From an uncultured Clostridia bacterium (GTDB lineage: Bacteria; Bacillota; Clostridia; Oscillospirales; Oscillospiraceae): a DNA stretch of 18,928 nucleotides. The notes below the pieces were generated by a model, which saw only the letters and a program-made list of their open reading frames with translations, did no database searches and was not told where the DNA came from. Every line of letters starts with the position of its first letter. Position 1 is the first letter of the stretch. Positions 1 to 7,372 of the stretch are shown piece after piece. The stretch is from contig CALEQS010000074.1 of NCBI GenBank assembly GCA_937907975.1, positions 1 to 18,928 on the forward strand. The letters are read 5' to 3'. A program made the translations under genes and the position numbers.

Positions 1-225
1 CAGGCTGTCCTGATTGAGGGCATCCTTACCGGCAATGATCTCCAGCAGACTGTCGATAATGCCGGTGAGCATATAGCAGGCCATAATGGCAATGTTGACA
101 TCCGGGTCTTCGTCGGCGGCCAGCAATACCTGAAAGACGGTAAAGTAGACCATTGACAGCAGCGACGCAATGCCGCAGACGATGTGAAGGCCGCTTGCCG
201 CCTTCAGCAGGGGATGAGTTTTCAT
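1..225 (-). CDS. Small membrane protein, unknown function (partial, runs off left edge)
   Basis: An open frame of 75 codons runs from an ATG at 223-225 to the left edge without a stop, so the C-terminus is missing. The translation begins MKTHPLLKAASGLHIV. It shows two hydrophobic stretches, roughly residues 12-36 and 43-65, separated by an acidic DEDPD loop, which suggests an integral membrane protein with at least two spans. The ribosome site is weak (GGGAAG about 11 bases upstream). It starts 40 bases after the stop of the flavoenzyme at 266-2257 on the same strand, with no terminator between them, so the two may be co-transcribed. I do not recognise the family and assign no function. Confidence 0.6.
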   Translation of the reverse strand, partial: MKTHPLLKAASGLHIVCGIASLLSMVYFTVFQVLLAADEDPDVNIAIMACYMLTGIIDSLLEIIAGKDALNQDSL

Positions 226-265
226 AGTGAGGTTACGCTTCCCTTCGTGGTTTGATGTGCGGCGC

Positions 266-2257
266 TCAGATCAGACCGGCAATGCCCAGTGCGGACTGGT
301 TCAGCCGCATCAGGTTGGCCACCTTTTTGCAGTCACCCAGCATATAGAAGCAACCCTTGGCCTCGGCATAGGTCATGGCCTCGTCGGTCTTGGACTTCAT
401 GCCGGCGGAGATGACCACGCTGTCGGCCTCCACCAGATGCTCCTGCCCGTCCGAGTCCACATAGGTGACGCCTTCGGGAGAGATCCTGGTGACCTTGGCG
501 TTGGTGGTCATGACCAGACCGTGCTCGTCCTCGTCCCGGGTCCATGCCCGAATGAACAGAGAGCGATAGTGGGTGGGGGTGCAGTCGGCAGCCAGAGTGT
601 CGGTCATTTCCAGAACGGTGACTTGATGACCGTTTTCGCTCAGGTGCATTCCGGTCTCGACGCCGATCTCACCGCCGCCGACAATCACGACGCGCTTGCC
701 CAGCTTGTCCATGTTGTCATAGGCGGCCACAGCGGAGATGACATTGGGGCCGTCGATGCCGGGGATGGGGGGCATGGCGGGGGCGGAGCCGACAGCGGCA
801 ATGACATAATCATACTCCTCGCGGTTCAGTTGGTCAACCGTGGGGGCGCAGTTCAGATGCACATTGACGCCGTGCTTATAGGTCTGATGGATCAGATAGT
901 TTTTGTAGTCCCGCAGCGGCCACTTGAACCAGACGTGGTCGGCGCAGTTGAGCAGACCGCCCAAGCGCTCGCTCTTTTCGTACAGATCCACCTTGTGTCC
1001 GCGTTCGGTCAGCATAATGGCCAGCCGCATACCGGCGGGGCCGCCACCGACGATGCCGACGCGCTTGACTCCGTCGGGGGCGTCAAACATGCGGTCGATC
1101 TTGTGCTCGTAGCTCCAGGTCGGGTTGACGGAGCAGGCGTCAATCCAGGGATCGTGGGCGCCGGAGCGGTGGCACTTGTTGCAGCGCAGGCAGGGGGTGA
1201 TGTCATCCGGGCGGCCCTCGTAGACCTTCTTGCCGAACTGAGGGTCGGCGATAAAGGCACGGGCCATGGAGATCAGATCTGCCTTGCCCTCGGCGATGAT
1301 GGACTCCATGTCGTCGGGGTCGGTGTAGCCGCCCATGGTCTCGATGATGACCCGGTTGGGGCGGTCGGCGATTCCGGCGCGGATGGCGGCGCAGGCCTCG
1401 GCGTAGGGCATTTTTGGCTCGAACTGGGTGACATGGCGGGGGTCGATCTCGTCGCCGTAGACGCCGACGATGTCCGCCAGACCCTCCAGCATTTTGCATG
1501 CCTCAATGGCGTCCTCCAGTGTCCAGCCGCCCTCCTGGGCCTCGGGCACGGTGATATTAGTGGAGATCAGGAATTCCTTGCCGCAGGCTTTCTTGACGGC
1601 GCGGCACACGTCCATGATGAAGCGCATCCGGTTTTCCAGACTGCCGCCGTACTCGTCTTTGCGCTTATTGGTCAGCGGGCTCAGAAAGCGGGTGTTGCCG
1701 ATGATAATGCCGTCAATGCCGAGGCTCTTGAGCAGCAGCGCCTGATCAACCGCCAGCTTGGCGGCATCCTGCAATACCTCCTTGGGATAGGGCTTGGAGT
1801 AATGCTGGCCGAACATCTCGCAGAAGGGATCGCCCATGATGTACATACTGAGTACGCCGTCGGATACGTCGTAGAACTCCGGCGCCTCGCCGGGCTTGAA
1901 GGAGGAGCCGACGGTCATGGGCAGGTTGAGCATCAGCGGCGCAAGGCATAGGGAGTTATAAAGATGGATGCCGTCGGCCACCTGACATACATAGTGCTGG
2001 TTGAAGTTGTTGGAGACGTTATAAGGGGGCATATAGTGGTCGCCGGGGACGCGGGAGGCGAACTCAATGCCGGGGAAGCAGACAATGGCCGCGCCGTTGC
2101 GGGCTTTGTTGATAAAATGGGTGATGACGTTTTCGGTAGGATATTCCTCGGGGCCCTGGATAAAGTGTTTTTTATAGTTGGCGGCGGTCATGCGGTTTTT
2201 GACCACGCGGGTACCCACCTTCAAGGGGGAAAGCAGGTGCGAATACTTGTTGCTCAC
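266..2257 (-). CDS. Old yellow enzyme family FMN/4Fe-4S/FAD oxidoreductase (2,4-dienoyl-CoA reductase/BaiCD-like), active-site loop deleted
   Basis: A 663-residue flavoenzyme with the FadH/BaiCD/trimethylamine dehydrogenase layout. Residues 1-345 are a TIM barrel with the FMN-site pieces DEYGGSLENR and MARAFIADPQF. Residues 356-375 are a CLRCNKC-x12-C iron-sulfur cluster motif. An FAD motif GGGPAG lies at 404-409 and an NAD(P) motif GGGEIG at 527-532. Members are cytosolic and pass hydride from NAD(P)H via FAD and Fe-S to FMN, usually reducing an enone. The start chosen is GTG at 2257: AGGA lies 8 bases upstream and the protein then aligns with its paralogue at 5355 (SNKYSHLLSPLKVG). The ATG at 2266 abuts AAAGG and cannot use it. 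Oddity: the usual H-x-A-H-x-Y-L segment before FLSP is missing, reading IIIGNTRFLSP at 184-194, so the catalytic Tyr and His are absent. The reaction and substrate are unknown. It is divergent from the PhzA/B-like gene. Confidence 0.9.
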   Translation of the reverse strand: MSNKYSHLLSPLKVGTRVVKNRMTAANYKKHFIQGPEEYPTENVITHFINKARNGAAIVCFPGIEFASRVPGDHYMPPYNVSNNFNQHYVCQVADGIHLYNSLCLAPLMLNLPMTVGSSFKPGEAPEFYDVSDGVLSMYIMGDPFCEMFGQHYSKPYPKEVLQDAAKLAVDQALLLKSLGIDGIIIGNTRFLSPLTNKRKDEYGGSLENRMRFIMDVCRAVKKACGKEFLISTNITVPEAQEGGWTLEDAIEACKMLEGLADIVGVYGDEIDPRHVTQFEPKMPYAEACAAIRAGIADRPNRVIIETMGGYTDPDDMESIIAEGKADLISMARAFIADPQFGKKVYEGRPDDITPCLRCNKCHRSGAHDPWIDACSVNPTWSYEHKIDRMFDAPDGVKRVGIVGGGPAGMRLAIMLTERGHKVDLYEKSERLGGLLNCADHVWFKWPLRDYKNYLIHQTYKHGVNVHLNCAPTVDQLNREEYDYVIAAVGSAPAMPPIPGIDGPNVISAVAAYDNMDKLGKRVVIVGGGEIGVETGMHLSENGHQVTVLEMTDTLAADCTPTHYRSLFIRAWTRDEDEHGLVMTTNAKVTRISPEGVTYVDSDGQEHLVEADSVVISAGMKSKTDEAMTYAEAKGCFYMLGDCKKVANLMRLNQSALGIAGLI

Positions 2258-2333
2258 AAAGATCATCCTTTCATGTATGTCACTTTTGTATTTTACGTTC
2301 CGCGGTGTGCGCGAACTGATCTTAACTGCACCT

Positions 2334-2363
2334 ATTCTACAACAGGAAAAATTGGAATGTCCA
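2334..2363 (-). promoter_or_regulatory. Predicted sigma-70-type promoter of the flavoenzyme at 266-2257
   Basis: On the minus strand, TGGACA (2358-2363, 5 of 6 consensus) lies 18 bases from TAGAAT (2334-2339, 5 of 6). The predicted transcription start is near 2327, giving a leader of about 70 bases. The -35 box is inside the palindrome at 2351-2370. Assignment is by consensus match only. Confidence 0.55.
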
Positions 2364-2370
2364 ATTCCAA
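2351..2370. promoter_or_regulatory. Palindromic operator candidate over the -35 box
   Basis: The 20 bases contain two nested palindromes: ATTGGA-ATG-TCCAAT (2351-2365, including a T-N11-A at 2352-2364) and TTGGAAT-GTCCA-ATTCCAA (2352-2370). The element covers the -35 of the leftward promoter. T-N11-A with dyad symmetry is the LysR-type box, and the only regulator gene in the island is of that type, so I infer it is the binding protein. Confidence 0.45.
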
Positions 2371-2384
2371 AAACGGGACTGCCT

Positions 2385-2399
2385 ATCCGATTTTTGGAT
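2385..2399. promoter_or_regulatory. LysR-type box candidate near -65 of the leftward promoter
   Basis: ATCC-N7-GGAT contains T-N11-A (T2386, A2398) and is centred at 2392, about 65 bases upstream of the predicted start of the leftward transcript. That is the classical position of a LysR-family recognition site, with the second element at 2351-2370 in the activation position. The arms are short, so chance is not excluded. Confidence 0.35.
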
Positions 2400-2438
2400 G
2401 TTTCGCACAAAAGACATGAAATAAACGCCGGTTGACTA

Positions 2439-2451
2439 TGCAAAATTGGCA
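2439..2451. promoter_or_regulatory. LysR-type box candidate near -63 of the rightward promoter
   Basis: A 13-base imperfect dyad TGC-N7-GCA with T-N11-A geometry is centred at 2445, about 63 bases before the predicted transcription start near 2508. Only three bases per arm pair without a gap, so this is weak alone. It gains weight from the matching position of the site at 2385-2399. Confidence 0.25.
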
Positions 2452-2473
2452 CAGAACAATCCGCTCAGAGGGA

Positions 2474-2502
2474 TTGTACCCGACCGTCAGCGTTGCTATG
2501 AT
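2474..2502 (+). promoter_or_regulatory. Predicted promoter of the PhzA/B-like gene
   Basis: TTGTAC (2474-2479), a 17-base spacer, and TATGAT (2497-2502) precede the gene at 2536 and give a leader of roughly 27 bases. The LysR-family gene has a very similar TTGTAT/TATGAT pair. Confidence 0.55.
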
Positions 2503-2535
2503 GGAGGCATCAGAAAAGAATGAGGAGGTCATTTT

Positions 2536-3474
2536 ATGGTATTCCTGCCTAAAGTGGACTATCCGTCCACGCCGCAGACTGAGCTGGTGCGCCGGTTCTG
2601 CACCAACCATTTCTGGGAGGAGCGCTGGGATGAGCTGTTTGCCCCCGACCTTGTGGTGGATTTTCCCCACGCGCCTCCAGGAATGCTCCAGCATCTGGAC
2701 CGGTTCGAGTTTGACGCTTTCCGCTTCTGGCTGCGCAATACGGTGCGCGAGCTGGAAAACGTGACGGAGCCCACCATTATTCCGACCACTGACGAGAATG
2801 TGGTCTGGGCGGTGCGCTTCACGAAGGGAAAGGTCTACTGGGCGCTGCGGGAGTGCGACTACGCCAATGAGCACGCCGTCATGTTCCGCATTCGCGACGG
2901 GAAGATCACCTATATGAAGGATTACTTCAATCCGCTGTCCTTCTACCGTGCGCTGAACATCGAGCTGCCCGCCTTCCGCTATGACCCGGACCCGAACGCA
3001 GACAACACCCGTATGCCGGAGGGCGTGCCCTCCAAGCTGACGGTGGAGCAGAATGCCCGGCGGGTCTATGACAACTTCGTCAATCCCATCAACTTTGACA
3101 GTTCACTGGAGCCGATCTATGCCAGTGACATCGTTATGGTGTGCCCGAATGTGCCCTATTCCATGCCGGAGGCGTACAGCGGCGTCGATTTTGACATTGA
3201 AAACAAGTGGATGTTTGAGATGTGCGTGGATATGGTGGGGCCGGAGACCACGCCCAGCTATCAGTCTCCGGACGGCAAATGGCTGCTGGTGGAGGAGAAC
3301 TGCTATCTGCGTACCCTGTGGAGCGGGCATGAGGGCCACTACACCCAGCGGGAGCTCTATATGGCCTATCTGGTGGATGGCAAGATCAGTCGCTTCCGGG
3401 TGTACTTCAACCCGCTGAACAAGTTTTCGTCTATGAACCAATCCGTGCCCAGTTTCCCGTATTTTAACTTCTAA
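2536..3474 (+). CDS. Tandem PhzA/PhzB-like (SnoaL/NTF2-fold) protein, two fused domains
   Basis: A 312-residue soluble protein built of two NTF2-like halves, about 1-150 and 165-312. The duplication shows in matched segments: D121-G-K-I-T then YFNPL (130-134), N141, P145, F147, Y149; and D281-G-K-I-S then YFNPL (290-294), N301, P305, F307, Y309, an exact 160-residue offset. The first copy reads like the end of PhzA/PhzB (DG-I ... NP ... RAL-I-VP). Known members are about 160 residues with one domain. The wider fold includes ketosteroid isomerase and bile acid 7-alpha-dehydratase BaiE, so acid-base chemistry on a cyclic substrate (dehydration, isomerisation or condensation) is plausible but not shown. 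The start is firm: AGGAGG lies 7 bases before ATG. It may be transcribed with the transporter 289 bases downstream, as I see no terminator between them. Confidence 0.75.
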   Translation: MVFLPKVDYPSTPQTELVRRFCTNHFWEERWDELFAPDLVVDFPHAPPGMLQHLDRFEFDAFRFWLRNTVRELENVTEPTIIPTTDENVVWAVRFTKGKVYWALRECDYANEHAVMFRIRDGKITYMKDYFNPLSFYRALNIELPAFRYDPDPNADNTRMPEGVPSKLTVEQNARRVYDNFVNPINFDSSLEPIYASDIVMVCPNVPYSMPEAYSGVDFDIENKWMFEMCVDMVGPETTPSYQSPDGKWLLVEENCYLRTLWSGHEGHYTQRELYMAYLVDGKISRFRVYFNPLNKFSSMNQSVPSFPYFNF

Positions 3475-3549
3475 TCGGGAACTTTCACAACCAATTCGAT
3501 AAATACATACAACGAATCGTATCATGCGAAAAAGAGATTGCAAACACAC

Positions 3550-3578
3550 CTGTCTTAGTGGTAAGTTATTTGTATAAA
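3550..3578 (+). promoter_or_regulatory. Weak candidate promoter for the transporter gene
   Basis: TATAAA (3573-3578) lies 17 bases after CTGTCT (3550-3555, 3 of 6 consensus). An ATAC-N8-GTAT dyad at 3507-3522 sits about 70 bases before the predicted start. The -35 is poor, as expected for an activator-dependent promoter, but the call is tentative. TATATT at 3617-3622 is an alternative -10 box without a good -35. Confidence 0.25.
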
Positions 3579-3637
3579 CCGCCGCCGATATGCCAAGAAA
3601 ACGTTTTAAAATTAGGTATATTGACGAATGACTTGAG

Positions 3638-3730
3638 GGAGTTGCTTCGTGCCTGAAAAAAGACTCCGGACAGACAGGCGGCACAGGGGAGGGAACCCAT
3701 CTATTCGAGCCTGCCGGATGGCGATCCGGC
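3638..3730 (+). other. Structured leader upstream of the transporter gene
   Basis: The transporter is preceded by a long leader with several complementary segments. GGAGT (3638-3642) can pair with ACTCC (3663-3667). GCCTG (3651-3655) can pair with CAGGC (3675-3679), which would enclose ACTCC, so the two pairings compete. GCCGGAT (3713-3719) and ATCCGGC (3724-3730) form a perfect 7-bp hairpin with loop GGCG, ending about 20 bases before the ribosome site. There is no U-run, so this is not a terminator. I recognise no known riboswitch class. Confidence 0.35.
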
Positions 3731-3763
3731 GAAACAAGAGAAAAAAAGAGGAGGATTATTGTT

Positions 3764-5221
3764 ATGAGTGATCCTGTAAAAACCACCGCGGTTGTTTCAG
3801 AACATCCTTGCGACAAAGCATTTTCCGCAACCAGCATTAAGAACTACATCGCTGCATTCTTCGCTCAGTTCGGCACTCAGGGCATGGCTTACACCCTGTT
3901 TTCCAGTTACCTGAGCGTGGTGTTTACCGATTACCTCGGCGTGAACCCCGCAGCCATCGGCATGGTTCTGTCCGTGGGCGTGTTCATTGATATGATCACC
4001 GACATCATCATGGGCAACGTCATGGACCGTGTTCACACCAAGTGGGGCAAGGCCCGGCACTGGTTCTTCTGGTCCGCACTGCCCGTGGCCATCTGCGTTG
4101 GTTTGATGTTCATGTGCCCCGTCAGCGCCAGCGACAGCGTGAAGGTCATCTGGGCTCTGGTTCTGTACAATGTGTACTGCACCTGTCTGACCTCCGTCCG
4201 TCTACCCGCTTTCTCCCTGCCTTCCGTCTGCTCCGATAACTCCCGCACGCGTATGCTGCTGGTTTGGGTTGCCTCCGAGGGCACCAACGTGGCCGCTACC
4301 GTGACCGGCTGGATCATCACCCCCATCGTTCAGATCTATCAGGGCAACCCCCTGGCTGGCTGGCGTCTGCTGGGCTGGGTCATGGCCGGTGCCACTCTGG
4401 TCCTGCTGATCCTGGCCGGCGCTCTGCTGACTGAGAAGCGCAACGGCTCTGACCTGGAGCGCATCGAGGAAGAGCGCAAGGCTCTGAAGCACACCGAGAA
4501 GGCCATGGGCCTCGGCGAGCAGTACAGCTATCTGTTGCGCAACAAGTATTGGCTCCTGTTCCAGGGCGGCGGCCTGTGCAACGGCATGTCCCTTGGCTTC
4601 CTGATCGGCTCCATGGGCTACTGGATCCAGCACGTTCTGGTTCCCTCCGGCCTGGCCGGCGACAACCCCATCGGTATGGTTATGACCATCATGAACGTTC
4701 CTATGATGGTCGCTCCCTTCCTGATCCTGCCCTTCATCAAGTTTGTCGATGCGAAGAACATCGTCGTCATGTTCATGGGTCTGGGCGCTGTGTTCAGCAT
4801 CGGTATGTGGGCTGTCGGCCTGAAGATCTGGTGGCTGTTCGTCGTTCTGATGATCCTGCGTCAGTGCGTCGGCTCCTGTGTCAACGGTTCCGTGAACGTC
4901 CTGCTGACCCGCGCCATTGACTATGGCGAGTGGAAGTTCGGCGTCCGTCAGGAGGGCGTTGGCTCCTCCTTCAGCTCCGCTCTGAACAAGGTCTCCATGG
5001 GCGTTGCTACTGCTGTCCTCGGTTTCGTTCTGGCCAACTCCGGTTACTCCGGCGGCGGCACCGTGGGCGAGAGCACCCAGGCCGCTCTGAACTTCCTGTT
5101 CATGGGCCTGCCCGGCATCGCCATGGCTGGCGGCACTGTGTTCTACGGCCTGAGCTTGGGCAGCAAGAAGTGGACCCAGATCCGTGCCGAGCTGGATGAG
5201 CGTAACACTGCTCAGCAGTAA
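3764..5221 (+). CDS. GPH/MelB-type major facilitator superfamily transporter
   Basis: A 485-residue polytopic inner-membrane protein with about 12 predicted spans, the usual length of glycoside-pentoside-hexuronide:cation symporters. Family signatures are clear. D76-x3-D80 within FIDMITDIIMG and D88-R89 match the cation-site motif of MelB (its Asp55/Asp59). R383-A-I-D-Y-G-E-W-K-x-G-x-R-x-EG follows from 383, and a charged central loop (about 225-250) separates the halves. Known members couple Na+ or H+ to uptake of sugars, but relatives occur in gene clusters for non-sugar substrates. With two flavoenzymes, an NTF2-fold protein and an SDR around it, I infer uptake or efflux of the island's substrate. 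The ribosome site AGGAGG lies 9 bases before ATG. Codon use is strongly biased (CTG, GGC, AAG, ATC), suggesting high expression. The next gene follows after 133 bases. Confidence 0.9.
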   Translation: MSDPVKTTAVVSEHPCDKAFSATSIKNYIAAFFAQFGTQGMAYTLFSSYLSVVFTDYLGVNPAAIGMVLSVGVFIDMITDIIMGNVMDRVHTKWGKARHWFFWSALPVAICVGLMFMCPVSASDSVKVIWALVLYNVYCTCLTSVRLPAFSLPSVCSDNSRTRMLLVWVASEGTNVAATVTGWIITPIVQIYQGNPLAGWRLLGWVMAGATLVLLILAGALLTEKRNGSDLERIEEERKALKHTEKAMGLGEQYSYLLRNKYWLLFQGGGLCNGMSLGFLIGSMGYWIQHVLVPSGLAGDNPIGMVMTIMNVPMMVAPFLILPFIKFVDAKNIVVMFMGLGAVFSIGMWAVGLKIWWLFVVLMILRQCVGSCVNGSVNVLLTRAIDYGEWKFGVRQEGVGSSFSSALNKVSMGVATAVLGFVLANSGYSGGGTVGESTQAALNFLFMGLPGIAMAGGTVFYGLSLGSKKWTQIRAELDERNTAQQ

Positions 5222-5267
5222 TTGATCGAACTGCATCGGTTTTGATGTATCCCCGTACCCTTCCCTT

Positions 5268-5295
5268 GGGGCCATCCTCTCCGGAGGGTGGCTCC
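5268..5295 (+). terminator. Hairpin between transporter and second flavoenzyme (attenuator or processing site)
   Basis: GGGGCCATCCT (5268-5278) pairs with AGGGTGGCTCC (5285-5295): 11 bp including two G-U pairs, loop CTCCGG. It is followed by TCTCCTTATC, pyrimidine-rich but without a true U-run. It could be a leaky terminator or an RNA-processing or stability element that sets the ratio of transporter to flavoenzyme. Confidence 0.35.
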
Positions 5296-5354
5296 TCTCC
5301 TTATCACTTAGAGAGTAAGTTTCCCTCAGCAAAACGAAAAAGGAGGTCATTTTT

Positions 5355-7310
5355 ATGTCCAGCACCCGTTACCAGAGTCTGCTGAGCCCCATCAAGGTGG
5401 GCAACATCTGGCTGAAGAACCGTCTGGTTTCCTGCACCTCTCTGCCCCACTATATTCAGGGCAATGAGCGCTTTCCAGCAGACTCCATGATTGAGCATAT
5501 GCTACGCCGCGCCAAGGGCGGCGCAGGCATCGTCACCTGCACCGGCTTTGACGATCCCGCCAAGGTGCCCCCCGCAGAGGACGTCGTGCATTTTCCCATC
5601 ATTGACCAGTTTGATACCCGCTGCCAGAACTATCTGAGTCAGATGATCGAGGGCCTGCACTACTATGATGCCAAGGCCAATGTGGCCATTATGGTCCAGC
5701 CCGGCCCCGGTGTGGACGTGGTGGAGGGCGATCTGCCCGCATTCCTGACCCCTCCCGGATCTCCTCCCATGCATAACCGCCAGATCACCAAGGAGGAGCT
5801 GGAGGATCTGGCTAAGCAGTATGCCGAGCAGGCGCTGCTGTTCAAGAAGATTGGTTTCGATATGTGCTCCATCCACTTCGCCTATCGCGGCCCTCTGGGT
5901 GCCAAGTTCCTGAGCGCCATCACCAACACCCGCACCGACGAGTTCGGCGGCCCCATTGAGAACCGCGCTCGCTTCCCGCTGATGGTCTACAAGGCCATTC
6001 GTGCGGCCTGCGGCCCCGACTTCCTGATCGAGACGCTGGTCTCCGGCGAGGATGGTATGCCCGGCGGCACCACCATTGAGGATATCTGCAAGTTTGCTAA
6101 GATGTGCGAGGGCTATGTGGACATCATGCAGCTGCGCGCCCCCGATCTGGATTCCAACCATCCCATCAACTACTGTCTCGAGGAGACCCCGTGGCTGAAG
6201 TACGCCGATGCGGTCAAGCAGTCCGGCGCCAAGATCACCGTGGAGACCGTTGCCGGGTTCACCAATCTGGACACCTGCGAGCGCGCCATTTCCGAGGGCA
6301 AGGCCGACCTGATCGGCGCCGCCCGGGCCTGGATCTCCAACCCCAACTTTGGCCGCCTGGCCTATGAGGGCAAGGGGGAGGACGTTGTGCCCTGCCTGCG
6401 CTGCAACAAGTGCCATGTGGCCACCATCCACGGCCCCTACCTGTCCGTCTGCTCCGTCAACCCTGAGTATGGTCTGGAGCATCAGCTGAAGAAGATGGCC
6501 CCCGCCCCCGTGACCGAGCCCCGCAAGGTCGCTGTCATCGGCGGCGGCCCTGCCGGCATGGAGGCCGCTCAGGTGGCCGCCAACCGCGGCCATAAGGTCA
6601 CGCTGTTTGAAAAGACCGGCGAGCTGGGCGGTCAGCTGATCCCCGCCAGTGTGCCCGACTTCAAATGGACGCTGAAGAACTTCAAGGACTACATGGTGCG
6701 CAAGACGCTGGAGAACGCCAACATCGAGGTGCGCTTCAACACCGAGGCCAAGCCCGGCGAGCTCTCCGGCTTCGACAAGGTCATCGTGGCCATCGGCGCT
6801 GAGCCCATCATCCTGCCGCTGCCCGGCGTGGGCGACAAGAACGTCATGACCGGCATTGACGCCCTGCTGCATCCCGAGCAGGTCAAGGGCAAAGTTGCTG
6901 TCATCGGCGGTGGCGAGATCGGCGTGGAAGTCGGTATGTTCCTCGCCAAGAAGGGCCACCCCTCCACTGTGCTTGAGATGCGCGATATGCTGGCCGCAGA
7001 TGCCACCCCCATTCACTACTACAACATGGTGCGGGATGCCTGGGAGGCCACCGAGGGCTTCTCCTCCGTCCTCAAGGCCAAGGTCACCAGCATTACCGAT
7101 GCCGGCGTGACCTACACCGACGAGAATGGTGAGTCCAATATCGTTGAGGCGGACACCGTGATCCTGTCTGTGGGCACTCGCTCCAAGCGGGACGAGGCCT
7201 ATGCCTTCTATGCGCCCGGTGCGGAGACCACTGTAATTGGCGACGCGCTGGCGGTCAAGACCGTTCAGGGCGCCATGCGTACCGGATATGCCGCGGGCAA
7301 TAACGCCTGA
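5355..7310 (+). CDS. Old yellow enzyme family FMN/4Fe-4S/FAD oxidoreductase (second copy), altered active-site motif
   Basis: A 651-residue paralogue of the protein at 266-2257 with the same order of parts: TIM barrel (1-335) with DEFGGPIENR and ARAWISNPNF, cluster cysteines 347, 350, 353 and 366 (CLRCNKC-x12-C), FAD motif GGGPAG at 396-401, NAD(P) motif GGGEIG at 518-523. The shared CLRCNKCH cluster marks the two as one subfamily; FadH and BaiCD use C-x2-C-x3-C. Residues 173-187 read IHFAYRGPLGAKFLS where the family has IHxAHxYLLxxFLS: one residue inserted, Tyr replaced by Pro, with Tyr177 nearby. It may reduce an enone or aromatised ring using NAD(P)H, cytosolically; the substrate is unknown. 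AGGAGG lies 8 bases before ATG within a ribosome-site stretch (AGGAGGTCATTTT) nearly identical to that of the gene at 2536. It is probably in one operon with the transporter. Confidence 0.9.
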   Translation: MSSTRYQSLLSPIKVGNIWLKNRLVSCTSLPHYIQGNERFPADSMIEHMLRRAKGGAGIVTCTGFDDPAKVPPAEDVVHFPIIDQFDTRCQNYLSQMIEGLHYYDAKANVAIMVQPGPGVDVVEGDLPAFLTPPGSPPMHNRQITKEELEDLAKQYAEQALLFKKIGFDMCSIHFAYRGPLGAKFLSAITNTRTDEFGGPIENRARFPLMVYKAIRAACGPDFLIETLVSGEDGMPGGTTIEDICKFAKMCEGYVDIMQLRAPDLDSNHPINYCLEETPWLKYADAVKQSGAKITVETVAGFTNLDTCERAISEGKADLIGAARAWISNPNFGRLAYEGKGEDVVPCLRCNKCHVATIHGPYLSVCSVNPEYGLEHQLKKMAPAPVTEPRKVAVIGGGPAGMEAAQVAANRGHKVTLFEKTGELGGQLIPASVPDFKWTLKNFKDYMVRKTLENANIEVRFNTEAKPGELSGFDKVIVAIGAEPIILPLPGVGDKNVMTGIDALLHPEQVKGKVAVIGGGEIGVEVGMFLAKKGHPSTVLEMRDMLAADATPIHYYNMVRDAWEATEGFSSVLKAKVTSITDAGVTYTDENGESNIVEADTVILSVGTRSKRDEAYAFYAPGAETTVIGDALAVKTVQGAMRTGYAAGNNA

Positions 7311-7372
7311 TCCGTTGGCACGGGAAAAGCGAGGTTCTGCGTTTTGACACAATGAGGAAAGCATGAGAATAC

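Noticed and set aside
227..1951. 574-codon open frame on the + strand
   Set aside because: It is antisense to the clearly coding flavoenzyme; its Gly/Ala/Val/His-rich, Lys-poor composition is what the reverse of a GC-rich gene gives.
2258..2452. N-terminal extension of the first flavoenzyme to 2452 (65 more residues)
   Set aside because: The added peptide has no family similarity, covers both divergent promoter regions and lacks a ribosome site; the paralogue begins at the shorter start.
2383..2874. 163-codon minus-strand frame and the 110-codon + frame at 2432-2764
   Set aside because: They cross the promoter region and overlap the PhzA/B-like gene, which has a much better ribosome site and internal protein repeats.
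3475..3763. Cobalamin or other known riboswitch in the transporter leader
   Set aside because: The conserved B12 box and other consensus cores I know are absent; kept only as an unassigned structured leader.
4202..5365. 387-codon open frame on the minus strand
   Set aside because: Antisense to the transporter; Gln/His/Asp-rich with no membrane or domain pattern.
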